A DNA stretch of 52,574 nucleotides from an uncultured Collinsella sp. (GCA_900539035.1 UQAU01000014.1:1-52574), one strand, 5' to 3'; counted from the stretch's first letter, positions 15,967 to 25,633 are shown. The notes: a model not told the origin generated them from the letters alone. Numbers and translations are program-made.

Positions 15967-18702
15967 ATGCAGCGCGACGCATCGGACACTCGCGTCAATC
16001 CAGACCTCATCCTCAAGGCAATTGAGAAAGACGAGGTCGCCGATGACACTCGAACCAGCCGGGGACACCTCAAAATTTTCTTTGGCTACGCTGCTGGCAC
16101 AGGCAAAACCTATGCGATGCTTCAAGCCGCCCACGCCGCCAAGCGGCGAGGTGTCAACGTCGTCGCGGGATACATCGAGCCGCACGAACGTCCGGCAACT
16201 GCCCATCTTGCACAAGGGCTTGAGAACGTGCCCTGTAAACTCATCGAGCACAACGGCATTGCGCTCAGCGAGTTCGATCTAGATGCGGCTATCGAGCGCG
16301 CCCCTCAGCTCATCCTTGTCGACGAGCTCGCCCATACGAATGCGCCGGGGTCTCGCCACGACAAACGCTATCAAGACGTCGAGGAACTTCTACATGCGGG
16401 CATCGACGTCTATACGACCGTGAACGTTCAGCATATCGAGAGCCTCAACGACATGGTTGCATCCATCACTGGCGTTGTCGTGAGCGAACGAATCCCCGAC
16501 CGTATCTTCGATGATGCCGACCAGGTCGAGCTCGTCGACATAGAGCCCGAAGACCTACTTGAGCGCCTTCGCGCCGGCCTCGTCTACCGTCCCGCACAAG
16601 CCGACCGAGCGCAACAGCATTTTTTTACCGTCGAGAACCTCACCGCACTCCGAGAAATCGCGCTGCGCCGCTGCGCCGATCGCACCGGTCACCTCACAGA
16701 CGCCGCACGCGTGCTGGGAAACCGTGACTACTACACCAGGGAGCGTATCTTAGTCTGTGTCTCCCCGGCGCCGACCAATCCCCGCATCATCCGTGCCGCC
16801 GCACGCATGGCGAAAGCGTTTCGCAGCGAACTCGTCGCCCTGTTCGTAGAGAGCCCGCGCACGCAAGCCATGAGCGATGATGAGCGCGCCAAGCTTGCAG
16901 CCAATATCGCCCTAGCCGAGCAGCTCGGAGCACATATGGAAACCGTCTATGGCGACGACATCGCGTTTCAGATCTCCGAGTTCGCGCGCCTGTCGGGTAT
17001 TTCGAAGATCGTCATGGGGCGCACGGGCGAGCGCAGCAGCGTCCGTCAGGCCCTCTTCGGCCGCAAATCTCTCGTAGAACAGCTCATAACATTCGCCCCG
17101 AACCTCGACATTTACATCATTCCAGAACAGTCGACTCCGCCCTCCCGACCCAAAGGACGCCGCCATGCGCCCGCCCTGCAGCCGCCCAGCAGCCGAAACG
17201 TGCTTCGCACGCTGGCCCTCTCTCTTGCCGCCACGGCGATCGGCACGGCTTTCCGCCATCTGGGATTTGCCGACTCCAGCATCATATCCCTCTATATCTT
17301 CACGGCCCTGCTGACCGCCGTCACCACGACGGGGCGTATCTGCACGATCGTATCGAGCGTGCTCTCTGTAGTGCTTTACAACTTCTGCTTTGTCACGCCT
17401 CTGTTTTCGCTCGCCAGCTACGACCGAAGCTATCTGGTCACGTTCGGCATCATGTTCGCCACCGCTATGGTCGCCGGCGAGTTAACTGCGCGCATCGCCG
17501 ACAACGCCCGTACATCCGCCGAGAACGCATTCAAAACGCGCGTACTCCTCGAAACGAACCAGCTCTTGCAGCAAGCCCATAGCGCGGAGGAGTGCGCCCG
17601 CGTCGCCATGAACCAACTCGTCAAACTGCTAAAACTCGACGTGGTCTTCTACCCCGCCGAACACGGCACGCTCGGCAAGGCGCTCTATGAGTCCGCTGGC
17701 ACCGAAAACCGATCCGCGTCGCTGCTCACCGACTACGAGCGCGCCGTTGCAACCTGGACCTACACCAACAACAAGCGCGCGGGCGCAAGCACGCGGACCC
17801 TGCCTGAGGCGCGCTGTCTCTACCTCGCGGTTCGCACCGGCGACAAGGTATTCGGTGTCATCGGCATCGCCCTGGAGGGGCGCGAGATCGAAGCCTTCGA
17901 GCATTCGATCGTCCTATCTATCGTAGGTGAATGCGCCTTGGCGCTCGAAAGCGACCGGGCGGCGCAAGAGCGCGAAGAGACTGCGGTCTTGGCGAAAAAC
18001 GAGCAGCTGCGCGCCAACCTTTTGCGCTCCATCGGCCACGATTTGAGGACACCCCTCACGGCTATATCCGGATCTGCGGCAATCCTTCGGAAGAGCGACG
18101 AGAAGCTCAGCCTCGAACAACGCTGCGATCTTGCCGATGCCATCTACGACGACTCCCTCTGGCTTATCGATACCGTGGAGAACCTCCTCGCCATCACACG
18201 CGTCGAGGACGGCACCATTCGCCTCAACTTAACATCCGAGCTCATCGACGAGGTCATCGAGGCCGCCCTCAGCCATGTCGCCCAAGCATCGCATGGACGT
18301 GCCGTCACCATCGAGCACACTGACGACATCCTGCTGGTACGCATCGACGTCCATCTCATCATGCAGGTGCTTACGAATCTCATCATGAACGCCTTCAAAT
18401 ACACGCCCGAGGACTCGACTGTCACCATCAGCGCACGTCGCGAGGGCGCGTTCGTCGTGGTGGACGTCGCAGACGATGGGCCGGGTGTGGCAGACTGCGA
18501 CAAGCCTCATATCTTTGAGCGCTTCTTCACCTCAAGCAATACGCGGCCCGTGGATTCGCGTCGAAGCATCGGCCTTGGCCTGTCGCTCTGCCGTTCCATC
18601 GTGGAGGCGCATGGCGGCGTCATCGAAGTTCGCGACAACCACCCCCATGGGGCCGTCTTCCGTTTTACCCTGCCCGCCGAGGAGATTGAGATTCATGAAT
18701 AA
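15967..18702 (+). CDS. kdpD: KdpD osmosensitive K+-channel histidine kinase
   Basis: A 911-residue sensor kinase in the normal KdpD order: N-terminal KdpD domain with P-loop GYAAGTGKT (residues 40-48); a universal-stress-protein-like domain; four close TM helices around residues 415-510; a GAF-like region; HisKA with His691 in SIGHDLRTPL; and an ATPase domain (NLIMNAFKYTPED, VADDGPGV, GLGLSLCRSIVEAHGG). It senses K+ limitation and phosphorylates KdpE. ATG at 15967 follows AGAAAGG; the longer frame to 15871 is not supported. It overlaps kdpE by 8 bases, so the pair is translationally coupled. Confidence 0.96.
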   Translation: MQRDASDTRVNPDLILKAIEKDEVADDTRTSRGHLKIFFGYAAGTGKTYAMLQAAHAAKRRGVNVVAGYIEPHERPATAHLAQGLENVPCKLIEHNGIALSEFDLDAAIERAPQLILVDELAHTNAPGSRHDKRYQDVEELLHAGIDVYTTVNVQHIESLNDMVASITGVVVSERIPDRIFDDADQVELVDIEPEDLLERLRAGLVYRPAQADRAQQHFFTVENLTALREIALRRCADRTGHLTDAARVLGNRDYYTRERILVCVSPAPTNPRIIRAAARMAKAFRSELVALFVESPRTQAMSDDERAKLAANIALAEQLGAHMETVYGDDIAFQISEFARLSGISKIVMGRTGERSSVRQALFGRKSLVEQLITFAPNLDIYIIPEQSTPPSRPKGRRHAPALQPPSSRNVLRTLALSLAATAIGTAFRHLGFADSSIISLYIFTALLTAVTTTGRICTIVSSVLSVVLYNFCFVTPLFSLASYDRSYLVTFGIMFATAMVAGELTARIADNARTSAENAFKTRVLLETNQLLQQAHSAEECARVAMNQLVKLLKLDVVFYPAEHGTLGKALYESAGTENRSASLLTDYERAVATWTYTNNKRAGASTRTLPEARCLYLAVRTGDKVFGVIGIALEGREIEAFEHSIVLSIVGECALALESDRAAQEREETAVLAKNEQLRANLLRSIGHDLRTPLTAISGSAAILRKSDEKLSLEQRCDLADAIYDDSLWLIDTVENLLAITRVEDGTIRLNLTSELIDEVIEAALSHVAQASHGRAVTIEHTDDILLVRIDVHLIMQVLTNLIMNAFKYTPEDSTVTISARREGAFVVVDVADDGPGVADCDKPHIFERFFTSSNTRPVDSRRSIGLGLSLCRSIVEAHGGVIEVRDNHPHGAVFRFTLPAEEIEIHE

Positions 18703-19399
18703 TGCCGCTAAGCCACGCATCCTCCTGGTCGAAGATGACCCGACCGTTCAAAACCTCGTTTCGACCGCGCTTGACCTCCACGGCTATGTCGTGAGCAAGG
18801 TTTGCAACGGCCAAGCCGCCATCATGGATGCGGTGTCGCACGGCCCCAGCCTCATCATGCTCGACCTCGGCCTTCCCGACATTGACGGTATCGAGGTCAT
18901 CACGAAGATCCGAAGCTGGTCGGCAGTCCCCATTATCGTCATTTCGGCGCGCACCGAAGATTCCGACAAGATTGCAGCACTTGACGCGGGGGCAGACGAC
19001 TACCTCACCAAGCCCTTTTCTGTGGATGAGCTGCTCGCGCGCGTCCGTGCGAATTTGAGGCGCTCCTCGATGGCGTCGAGCGAGTCGACAGAAGCGAGCA
19101 CGTTCGACAACGGTCCGCTGCATATCGACTATGCCGCGGGATACGCGACGAAAGACGGACGCGAGCTCTCGCTCACCCCAACCGAGTACAAATTGCTCGT
19201 CCTTCTGGCGAAAAACGTCGACAAGGTGCTCACCCACACCTTCATCACCCGCGAGATATGGGGCACGAGCTGGGACAGCGATCTGGCGAGCCTGCGCGTG
19301 TTCATGCGCACCCTGCGTAAGAAGATCGAGGCAGACCCCTCTCACCCCAAAATGATTCAGACGCACATGGGTGTCGGGTACCGCATGCAGCGTCTCTAG
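18695..19399 (+). CDS. kdpE: KdpE response regulator (OmpR/PhoB family)
   Basis: A 234-residue regulator with receiver domain (acidic pocket LVEDDP, phospho-acceptor Asp57 in IMLDLGLPD, Lys in YLTKPF) and a C-terminal OmpR-type winged helix (LTPTEYKLLVLLAKNV, then VGYRMQRL at the end). It activates the divergent kdpFABC operon when phosphorylated by KdpD. The start overlaps the kdpD stop (ATGAATAA), a standard coupled arrangement; the upstream extension of the frame is the kdpD reading region in another frame. Confidence 0.96.
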   Translation: MNNAAKPRILLVEDDPTVQNLVSTALDLHGYVVSKVCNGQAAIMDAVSHGPSLIMLDLGLPDIDGIEVITKIRSWSAVPIIVISARTEDSDKIAALDAGADDYLTKPFSVDELLARVRANLRRSSMASSESTEASTFDNGPLHIDYAAGYATKDGRELSLTPTEYKLLVLLAKNVDKVLTHTFITREIWGTSWDSDLASLRVFMRTLRKKIEADPSHPKMIQTHMGVGYRMQRL

Positions 19400-19401
19400 C
19401 C

Positions 19402-19490
19402 CGCCCAACAAAAAGTTGCGGTGGAATACGGAGTAGATAAGGCCTTTGACAGCCAAAACAGTCCGTATTTCACCGCAACTGATGGGCGGG
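19402..19490 (-). terminator. Repeated hairpin element, copy 2: terminator of the GltD-like gene
   Basis: 18-bp stem (19415-19432 with 19462-19479), nearly identical to copy 1 at 11006-11070. An outer CCCGCCCA (19400-19407) can also pair with TGGGCGGG (19483-19490). A TTTTT run follows on the minus strand, so it ends the GltD-like gene whose stop is 7 bases away. It also separates that gene from convergent kdpE. Same orientation as copy 1, 8.4 kb apart. Confidence 0.8.
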
Positions 19491-19496
19491 ATGGAG

Positions 19497-20714
19497 TTAG
19501 AGGCCCAGGTAGGCAATCATACCTTCGACGGCGAGCTTGGCGCCAGCTACGGCGTGGACCACAGTGAGCGGGCCGTTGACCACGTCGCCGGCGGCAAAGA
19601 CGCCAGGCACGGTGGTCATGCCATACTCGTCGACCGAAAGCAGGCCGCGATGGTCGGTCTCCAGACCGCCCGTTGTAAGCACGAGCTTGTCCTTGGGCAC
19701 CTGAGACGCCGCAATCACAACCGTGTCGGCGGACACGTGGTCGAGTTCTTCCTCGTAGCCCACCACATTGTTGTCCTCGTCAAAGATAGCCGTCTCGAAC
19801 ACCGGACCGTTATCATCGATGGCGCAGATCGCCTTGCCGCGCACAATCTCGGCACCGTCAAGCTCGGTCAGCTCCACCTCGTCATCGATGGCAGAGATAT
19901 GGCGCGATCGGGCGTACACGGTAACCTTGCGAGCACCCGAGCGCAGGGCCGTGCGGGCAACATCCATGGCCACATTGCCGGCGCCGATAACCGCCACGTT
20001 CTGCCCGATTGCCACGCTCGTGGGATCGACCAGATAGTCGATACCAAACAGCACATTGCCGCGCGACTCGCCGGGAATACCCAGCTTTCGAGCTCGCCAG
20101 GTGCCGGTACCAACAAAGACCGCATCGTAACCGTCGCGCAGCAGGTCGTCGATGTGGAGCGCACCGCCGATGGTGGTCGAGGGGCGAACGCGCACGCCGA
20201 GCGAGCACATCACGTGGCGGTACTTTTGCACGAGCGAACGCGGCAGACGGAACTCGGGGATACCGTACTCCAGCACGCCGCCGATCTCGGGCCGCTGCTC
20301 AAAAACAGTGACGGCGCAACCCAGCTGCGCCATCTTAATTGCCACGGTAATGCCGGCTGGGCCGGAGCCGACCACGGCGACCTGCTTGCCGCGCGACGGC
20401 ACGGGTCTCCACTCTTTGCGGTCCAAATACGCCGTGGAGATATAGTTCTCGATGCTCGAAAAATGCACGGGCGCGCCCTTGCGGCCCTGAATGCAAGCGC
20501 CCTCGCACTGGCCCGAATGATTGCACACCATGGAGCAGACCGCGCTCATGGGATTGTTCTGGAACAGTAGCTCGCCCGCCTCTTGCAGACGGCGCTGCTT
20601 AAAGAGGTCGATAACCTGCGGAATGGGCGTCTGCACCGGACAGCCCTTTATTTGACAGAACGCCTTTTTGCAGCCCAGACAGCGATTTGCTTCCTCAACG
20701 ATGTGGATAGCCAC
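19497..20714 (-). CDS. GltD-like NAD(P)-dependent oxidoreductase (glutamate synthase small-subunit family)
   Basis: A 405-residue flavoprotein. The N-terminal Fe-S domain has the cysteine sets RCLGCKKAFCQIKGC and CSMVCNHSGQCEGAC. FAD-binding VVGSGPAGITVA and NADPH-binding VIGAGNVAMDVART follow. The family includes GltD, NfnB/SudA and related electron-transfer subunits. No large glutamate synthase subunit is adjacent, so it acts alone or with a partner elsewhere. GTG at 20714 follows GAGGGGAA and gives the family N-terminus; the longer frame to 20900 adds an unrelated hydrophobic stretch with no support. It is separated from uxaA by a terminator. Confidence 0.88.
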   Translation of the reverse strand: MAIHIVEEANRCLGCKKAFCQIKGCPVQTPIPQVIDLFKQRRLQEAGELLFQNNPMSAVCSMVCNHSGQCEGACIQGRKGAPVHFSSIENYISTAYLDRKEWRPVPSRGKQVAVVGSGPAGITVAIKMAQLGCAVTVFEQRPEIGGVLEYGIPEFRLPRSLVQKYRHVMCSLGVRVRPSTTIGGALHIDDLLRDGYDAVFVGTGTWRARKLGIPGESRGNVLFGIDYLVDPTSVAIGQNVAVIGAGNVAMDVARTALRSGARKVTVYARSRHISAIDDEVELTELDGAEIVRGKAICAIDDNGPVFETAIFDEDNNVVGYEEELDHVSADTVVIAASQVPKDKLVLTTGGLETDHRGLLSVDEYGMTTVPGVFAAGDVVNGPLTVVHAVAGAKLAVEGMIAYLGL

Positions 20715-20886
20715 GCAATTCCCCTCTATCGACCAGGACGAAATCGGCTTCTTAAACCAATTTGCCCGAATTAATAACCATAGATACGTCAACAGTGCGG
20801 AAAAGGGCACCGAAAAGCATCTCACAAACGCGCAGTAGCAACCCTTCCCTCGCACGGAGCCACTGTGCAGCCCCGTCATCGAGATC

Positions 20887-20918
20887 AAAAGATTCGCCAC
20901 CCCTACGAATGGCGAATC
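20887..20918 (-). terminator. Terminator at the end of the uxa operon
   Basis: 9-bp stem GATTCGCCA (20891-20899) with TGGCGAATC (20910-20918), then TTTT on the minus strand. It begins 4 bases after the uxaA stop. Confidence 0.8.
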
Positions 20919-20921
20919 TCT

Positions 20922-22406
20922 CTACAGGCAGACGCCGTCCTTCCAGATACTGATCTCGTGACAGCCACGGCGCTCGGCACTCGTGAGCTTACCGCTCGCC
21001 GTCTGTAGCACCAGCTGGTACAAATCGCGGGCGGCCTCGTCGAGCGTGCGCTCACCCGTGGCAATCACGCCGGCGTTAAAGTCCATCCAATTGGCCTTGT
21101 GGTCGCACAGACGCTGATTGGTGAACACCTTGAGCGTAGGCACCGGCGCGCCAAACGGCGTGCCGCGTCCGGTCGAGAACAGAATCACGTGACAGCCAGC
21201 AGCCGTCAACGCCGTGGTGGATACCATGTCGTTGCCTGGACCACACAGCATGTTCAGGCCATGCTTAGTTGCCTGGCCGGCATACGGCAGCACGTCGACG
21301 ATGGGGGCAGATCCACCCTTTTGCACGCAGCCGCAGCTCTTGTCCTCGAGCGTGGTAATACCGCCGTCCTTGTTGCCGGGACTCGGGTTCTCATAGACGA
21401 CCTCGCCGTGGCTAATAAAGTAGTCCTTAAAGCCGTTGAGCATGTCAGAAGCGGCGCTAAAGACCTGCTCGTTCTCGCAGCGATCGAGCAGAATACTCTC
21501 GGCGCCAAACATCTCGGGCACCTCGGTAAGCACCGACGTGCCGCCGCGGGCGACGACCATATCGCTCACGCGACCGATCGTGGGGTTGGCGGTAATACCC
21601 GAAAGACCGTCAGAGCCGCCGCACTTAAGTCCAATAACCAGCTCGGAGGCCGGAATGGGCTCACGCTTGGCCTGCTTGGCGAGGTCTGCCAGCTCGGCCA
21701 GAATCTTGTGGCCCTCGATCTGCTCGTCGGCGACGTCCTGACAGGTGAGGAAGCGGACGCGCTCGTGATCGAAGTCACCGAGCTCGTCGAGCACCTGCTG
21801 ATGCGTGCAATTCTCGCAACCGAGCGACAAGAACAGCACGCCCGCGGCGTTTGCGTGACGCGACAGTGCCACCAGCAGACGACGGGTCTGAGCATGGTCG
21901 GCGCCGGTCTGCGAGCAGCCAAAGGGATGCGGGAAGTAGTAAACACCCTCCAGTGAGCCATCGACCAGATCCTGGGCCTGCTCACACATGGCACGGGCGA
22001 CTTCGTTGACACAGCCGACCGTGGGGATGATCCACAGCTCATTACGCGTCGCGGCACGACCGTCGGCGCGGCGGAACCCCATAAAGGTCTCGGGCTCAAC
22101 GGGATCCATGACCGGATGCGTGGGGTTGTAGGCGTACTCGACCTCGCCCGAAAGGTTGGTCTTCACATTGTGCGTGTGGAGCCACTGACCGGGCTGGACA
22201 TCGCCCGTCACATGGCCGATAGGAAGGCCGTACTTGATGACGTCCTCCCCCGCGGCAATCGAGCGCACGGCCATCTTATGACCCTGCGGGATATCCTCCG
22301 CGGCAACGACCTCGCCCACGCCGGGAACCTCGACGGCAGCACCCTTGGCGAGCGGCGACAGCGCAACGATGACGTTGTCGGCCGGATTGATCTGGATAGT
22401 GTTCAT
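20922..22406 (-). CDS. uxaA: Altronate dehydratase
   Basis: A 494-residue UxaA-family enzyme. It has a short N-terminal SAF-like domain (residues 1-100, with GHKMAVRSIAAGEDVIKYG and HTHNVKTNL) and a large C-terminal catalytic part with GFRRADGRAATRN, FPHPFGCSQTG, LGCENC and LKCGGSDGLSGITANP. The conserved cysteines are consistent with a metal-dependent dehydratase. It converts D-altronate to 2-keto-3-deoxygluconate (KDG). It is the last gene of the uxaC-transporter-uxaB-uxaA run on the minus strand, 78 bases after uxaB. ATG at 22406 follows AGGACT. Confidence 0.93.
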   Translation of the reverse strand: MNTIQINPADNVIVALSPLAKGAAVEVPGVGEVVAAEDIPQGHKMAVRSIAAGEDVIKYGLPIGHVTGDVQPGQWLHTHNVKTNLSGEVEYAYNPTHPVMDPVEPETFMGFRRADGRAATRNELWIIPTVGCVNEVARAMCEQAQDLVDGSLEGVYYFPHPFGCSQTGADHAQTRRLLVALSRHANAAGVLFLSLGCENCTHQQVLDELGDFDHERVRFLTCQDVADEQIEGHKILAELADLAKQAKREPIPASELVIGLKCGGSDGLSGITANPTIGRVSDMVVARGGTSVLTEVPEMFGAESILLDRCENEQVFSAASDMLNGFKDYFISHGEVVYENPSPGNKDGGITTLEDKSCGCVQKGGSAPIVDVLPYAGQATKHGLNMLCGPGNDMVSTTALTAAGCHVILFSTGRGTPFGAPVPTLKVFTNQRLCDHKANWMDFNAGVIATGERTLDEAARDLYQLVLQTASGKLTSAERRGCHEISIWKDGVCL

Positions 22407-22448
22407 TACAAAGAGTCCTAACCCTACAGGTTGAGCAGAAGTCGAGTG

Positions 22449-22474
22449 ACGCCCGCCAGTTACCCGGCGGGCGT
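22449..22474 (-). other. Stem-loop between uxaB and uxaA
   Basis: 9-bp stem ACGCCCGCC/GGCGGGCGT with an 8-base loop and no T-run. Probably an mRNA stability or partial-attenuation structure inside the operon. Confidence 0.5.
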
Positions 22475-22484
22475 ACAGAAGGAT

Positions 22485-23999
22485 TTAGGCCTGAGCGTTC
22501 GCGAACGCCTGCTTGGCGCCCTCGGAGCGCACGACGGCGAGAGCGTTGACGACAAACTCCTCCAGGCCGGCGATCTGCGTAAGATCCTCGCCCCACATTT
22601 GCTCGTTGGAGAGCACATCGTGCACCAGCTCGGCGTCGTCGGCGCCGGCGTGAGCAGCGTAGAAGTCGAGCACAAAGGCGTCGTCCTGAGCGGTGTACTC
22701 GGTGCCGTCGGAGCGACGCAGGTGCAGGCCGTCGCCCTCGCGGGACACGAGCTCCTGCGTGTAGAAGGAGATGAGCGTGGCCAGGCTCGTCGCCAGGCAC
22801 TTGGGCAGGTTGCCGGTCTCAGCAGCGTAGTCCTTGAGCGTAGGCAGGTCGCGGGCACGCCACTTAGCCGTGGAGTTGAGGCAGATGGAGAGCAGCGCGT
22901 GGTCGATAAACGGGTTGTCGAAGCGGTTCTCGACGGCGGCGGCAAAGGCCTTGCAGTCCTCGACATCCAGGTCGGCGGCAAGCGTCGGAATGACCTCGTC
23001 GTAGAGCATAGTGTTCATGAAGCCGCGGACGGTCTCGTCGTGCATGCAATCGCGCACGATATCAAAGCCGGCAACCCAGGAACCCGGGACAAAGGCGGTG
23101 TGGGCGCCGTTGAGGATGCGGACCTTGCGCTTCTTGTACGGGGTGACGTCGGGGGTCACAAAGACACCCGGCAGACCGGCCTTCACGAAGGGCAGACGCT
23201 CCTTGAGCGATTCGTCACCCTGGATGCCCCACATCTGGAAGGGCTCACGCACGGCCAAGAACGGATCCTCATAGCCCAAGCGCTCGGCCACGGCAGCGGC
23301 CTCCTTGGGATCGCGGATGCGACCCGGAACGATGGTGTCGACGAGCGTGGTGCAGACGGTGCAGTCGTTGGCCATCCACTGCGAAAACTCGTCCTCCCAG
23401 CCCCAGTCGCTCACGTACTGGTTCATGATGCGCAGCAGCTCCTCGCCGTTATGGTCGATGAGCTCGCAGGCGAGCACGATGACGCCCTGCTTGCCGGCAA
23501 CCCAGCGGGCATGGAGCACCTGGGCAAGCTTGGCAGGGAAGCTCGCGGGGGGCATGTCGTCGGCCTTGCAGGACGGATCGTAGGCGATACCGGCCTCGGT
23601 GGTGTTGGAGACGATAATCTCCAGGTCGTCGGAAACGGCGACCTCCATCATGGCACGGTAGTCAGCCTCGCGATACGGATTGAGGCAACGGCTGCAGGCG
23701 CTGATCACGCGGGAATCGTCAACCGTGTCACCGTTCTCCTTGCCGCGCACCAGTACGGTGTACAGGCCATCCTGGGCATTGATACCATCGGCGAAATCGA
23801 AGGCGCCGCTGATGGGCTGCACCATGACGACCTTGCCGTTCCAACCGGTGGCCTCGTTGCCCATATCGAAGAAACGATCGACGAAGGCGCGCAGGAAATT
23901 GCCCTCGCCAAACTGCAGGACCTTCTCGGGGGCGTCCTTGGGCAGCACGTAGCCCTCGTAGCCGATCTTCTCGAGCGTCTCGTAGCTGATGTTATTCAT
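22485..23999 (-). CDS. uxaB: Tagaturonate reductase (altronate oxidoreductase)
   Basis: A 504-residue mannitol-dehydrogenase-family enzyme. The N-terminal Rossmann entry (VLQFGEGNFLRAFVDRF) and the SNTTEAGI, NGAHTAFVPG and catalytic LACELIDHNG-type segments are typical of UxaB. It reduces D-tagaturonate to D-altronate with NADH. It lies between the GPH transporter and uxaA on one strand, which fixes the galacturonate branch rather than the glucuronate branch (UxuB). Confidence 0.92.
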   Translation of the reverse strand: MNNISYETLEKIGYEGYVLPKDAPEKVLQFGEGNFLRAFVDRFFDMGNEATGWNGKVVMVQPISGAFDFADGINAQDGLYTVLVRGKENGDTVDDSRVISACSRCLNPYREADYRAMMEVAVSDDLEIIVSNTTEAGIAYDPSCKADDMPPASFPAKLAQVLHARWVAGKQGVIVLACELIDHNGEELLRIMNQYVSDWGWEDEFSQWMANDCTVCTTLVDTIVPGRIRDPKEAAAVAERLGYEDPFLAVREPFQMWGIQGDESLKERLPFVKAGLPGVFVTPDVTPYKKRKVRILNGAHTAFVPGSWVAGFDIVRDCMHDETVRGFMNTMLYDEVIPTLAADLDVEDCKAFAAAVENRFDNPFIDHALLSICLNSTAKWRARDLPTLKDYAAETGNLPKCLATSLATLISFYTQELVSREGDGLHLRRSDGTEYTAQDDAFVLDFYAAHAGADDAELVHDVLSNEQMWGEDLTQIAGLEEFVVNALAVVRSEGAKQAFANAQA

Positions 24000-24023
24000 A
24001 GAGGTTTTCCTCTCAACTCAAGT

Positions 24024-24048
24024 CCCGGTACGGCATCGCCGCACCGGG
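24024..24048 (-). other. Stem-loop between the transporter gene and uxaB
   Basis: CCCGGT-A-CGGC/GCCG-C-ACCGGG imperfect stem with a tiny loop in the 78-base operon gap; no T-run. Likely an intra-operon processing or stability element. Confidence 0.4.
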
Positions 24049-24077
24049 TTGCATTCATGATTTTTCAAGCAGCGGGG

Positions 24078-25583
24078 CTATTTATCGATCGTCTCGATAG
24101 TGCTCTCGCCGATCTTGCCGCGCTCCCAGCGACCATTCGACAGGTCGTTGGAAATGGAATTGAACTTCTTCTCGGTAATGTCGTAGAGAGCGAAGATAAT
24201 CAAGGCTGCTACCAGAAGAGCGCAGGCGGGATAAATCGTCAGAGCGCCCTTGATGCCAAGCAGCGTGGCAGCCGTCTGGGGCTTATTTGCCACATATCCG
24301 GTAAGGGCAAGGATGCCGCCGGAAATGATCGCGGCAAGGGATTGCGCAAGCTTACGAGAAAAGTTGAACGCGGCGTAGGTCGTACCCTCCTTGCGGATTC
24401 CCGTGTGCCATTCACCGTAATCGATAACATCGGAAACCAAGTTCCAGGTGATACCGTTGGGGATGGCAAGCGCGACGTAGCCGATGGTGACGAAGATGAT
24501 GAACGTCACGGTATTGGTCGGCAGGATGAAGTTGAGGCCGTTTGCCACGGCACCGACGATAAAGCAGGCAACGCACGTGCGCTTCTTGCCAAAATGCTTG
24601 ACGAGCGTCGGGATGGCGAGAATGGCGACAACCGACGTTCCGATCATGATGCCGTTGACAATGGGCTGCAACGCGATGTTACCCAGGTTGTACTGGCAGA
24701 AATACACCATCATGGTGTTGTTGGTATTCATGGCCGAGATGGTAAACAGCGTAAGCAGGATAACTGCTCCCAGGTTCTTGTTGGTGAAAACGACCTTGAA
24801 ATACGTGCTGAATGCGCTCGACTTCTTGCCGGCCTTTCCCGCAGCCTTCTCCTCGGCCTGTCGATCGATACGGATATGCTCGCGCGTTCCCAAAAAGCAG
24901 ATGGCGAATCCGGCGATGCCACACAGTCCCATGACGACAGCTGCAATCGTATAGCCGTGCGGATTGCCGTCGAGCGTGTGGCCACCCGCAAAGAACAGGA
25001 CCAATGGGATGAACGCTACGCCCGTGATGAGCTGTGCGCAGAGCGAACCGGCCTGGCGCGTTGACGCCATATGCGCGCGGTCATCGACGTCACGCGTCAT
25101 TACCGTGGCCAGAGATCCGTATGGTACGTTTGTGAAGCTGTATACGACGCCCCAGATCATGTAGGTTATCAGCGCATAGGCAATTTTGCCCGCCATGGGA
25201 ATATCGGGCGCAGTGAAGGTCACCACGGTTAGAACGGCAAGGATCACGGCCGAAACCATCATGACCGGACGAAACCGACCGTGCTTGCCAATCTTCTTTC
25301 TACCGTCGACGAATGCACCGGCAATCGGGTCCATGAACGCATCGAAAATCTTGGTGACGGCGAAAATCAGGCTCACTACGCCTGGCGAAATCAGGCAGAT
25401 GTCAGTGTAGAACTTGGTCAGATATGCTTGACCAAGATCAAACATGAATCCGTTGCCCAAATCGCCAAAGCCATAGCAGATTTTCTCACGCCAGCTCAGC
25501 TTGATATCCTGCGAGCTCTGCATCGATCCCGAATCCGCCTGAGCAGACACGATCTGCTCGTTTTTCTGTTGCCCTGTTCCCAT
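24078..25583 (-). CDS. GPH-family (MelB-like) hexuronide/sugar:cation symporter
   Basis: A 501-residue, 12-TM transporter of the glycoside-pentoside-hexuronide:cation symporter family. It has YGFGDLGNGFMFDLGQAYLTKFYTD at the N-terminus, DAFMDPIAGAFVDGRKK at the loop after helix 2, and WGVVYSFTNVPYGSLATVMT. Placed between uxaC and uxaB it most likely imports galacturonate or an oligogalacturonide. ATG at 25583 follows GGGGAGGGACC; a longer frame to 25625 includes that site and is rejected. About 45 hydrophilic residues precede the first helix. Confidence 0.9.
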   Translation of the reverse strand: MGTGQQKNEQIVSAQADSGSMQSSQDIKLSWREKICYGFGDLGNGFMFDLGQAYLTKFYTDICLISPGVVSLIFAVTKIFDAFMDPIAGAFVDGRKKIGKHGRFRPVMMVSAVILAVLTVVTFTAPDIPMAGKIAYALITYMIWGVVYSFTNVPYGSLATVMTRDVDDRAHMASTRQAGSLCAQLITGVAFIPLVLFFAGGHTLDGNPHGYTIAAVVMGLCGIAGFAICFLGTREHIRIDRQAEEKAAGKAGKKSSAFSTYFKVVFTNKNLGAVILLTLFTISAMNTNNTMMVYFCQYNLGNIALQPIVNGIMIGTSVVAILAIPTLVKHFGKKRTCVACFIVGAVANGLNFILPTNTVTFIIFVTIGYVALAIPNGITWNLVSDVIDYGEWHTGIRKEGTTYAAFNFSRKLAQSLAAIISGGILALTGYVANKPQTAATLLGIKGALTIYPACALLVAALIIFALYDITEKKFNSISNDLSNGRWERGKIGESTIETIDK

Positions 25584-25633
25584 ATGGTCCCTCCCCTTTG
25601 CAACCGATTTCACCAATCGGAGCACATACAGAT

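Noticed and set aside
16418..16432. GTGAACGTTCAG in kdpD as a fourth LacI operator
   Set aside because: It is imperfect, lies inside a conserved coding segment (TVNVQHIES) and is not near a promoter.
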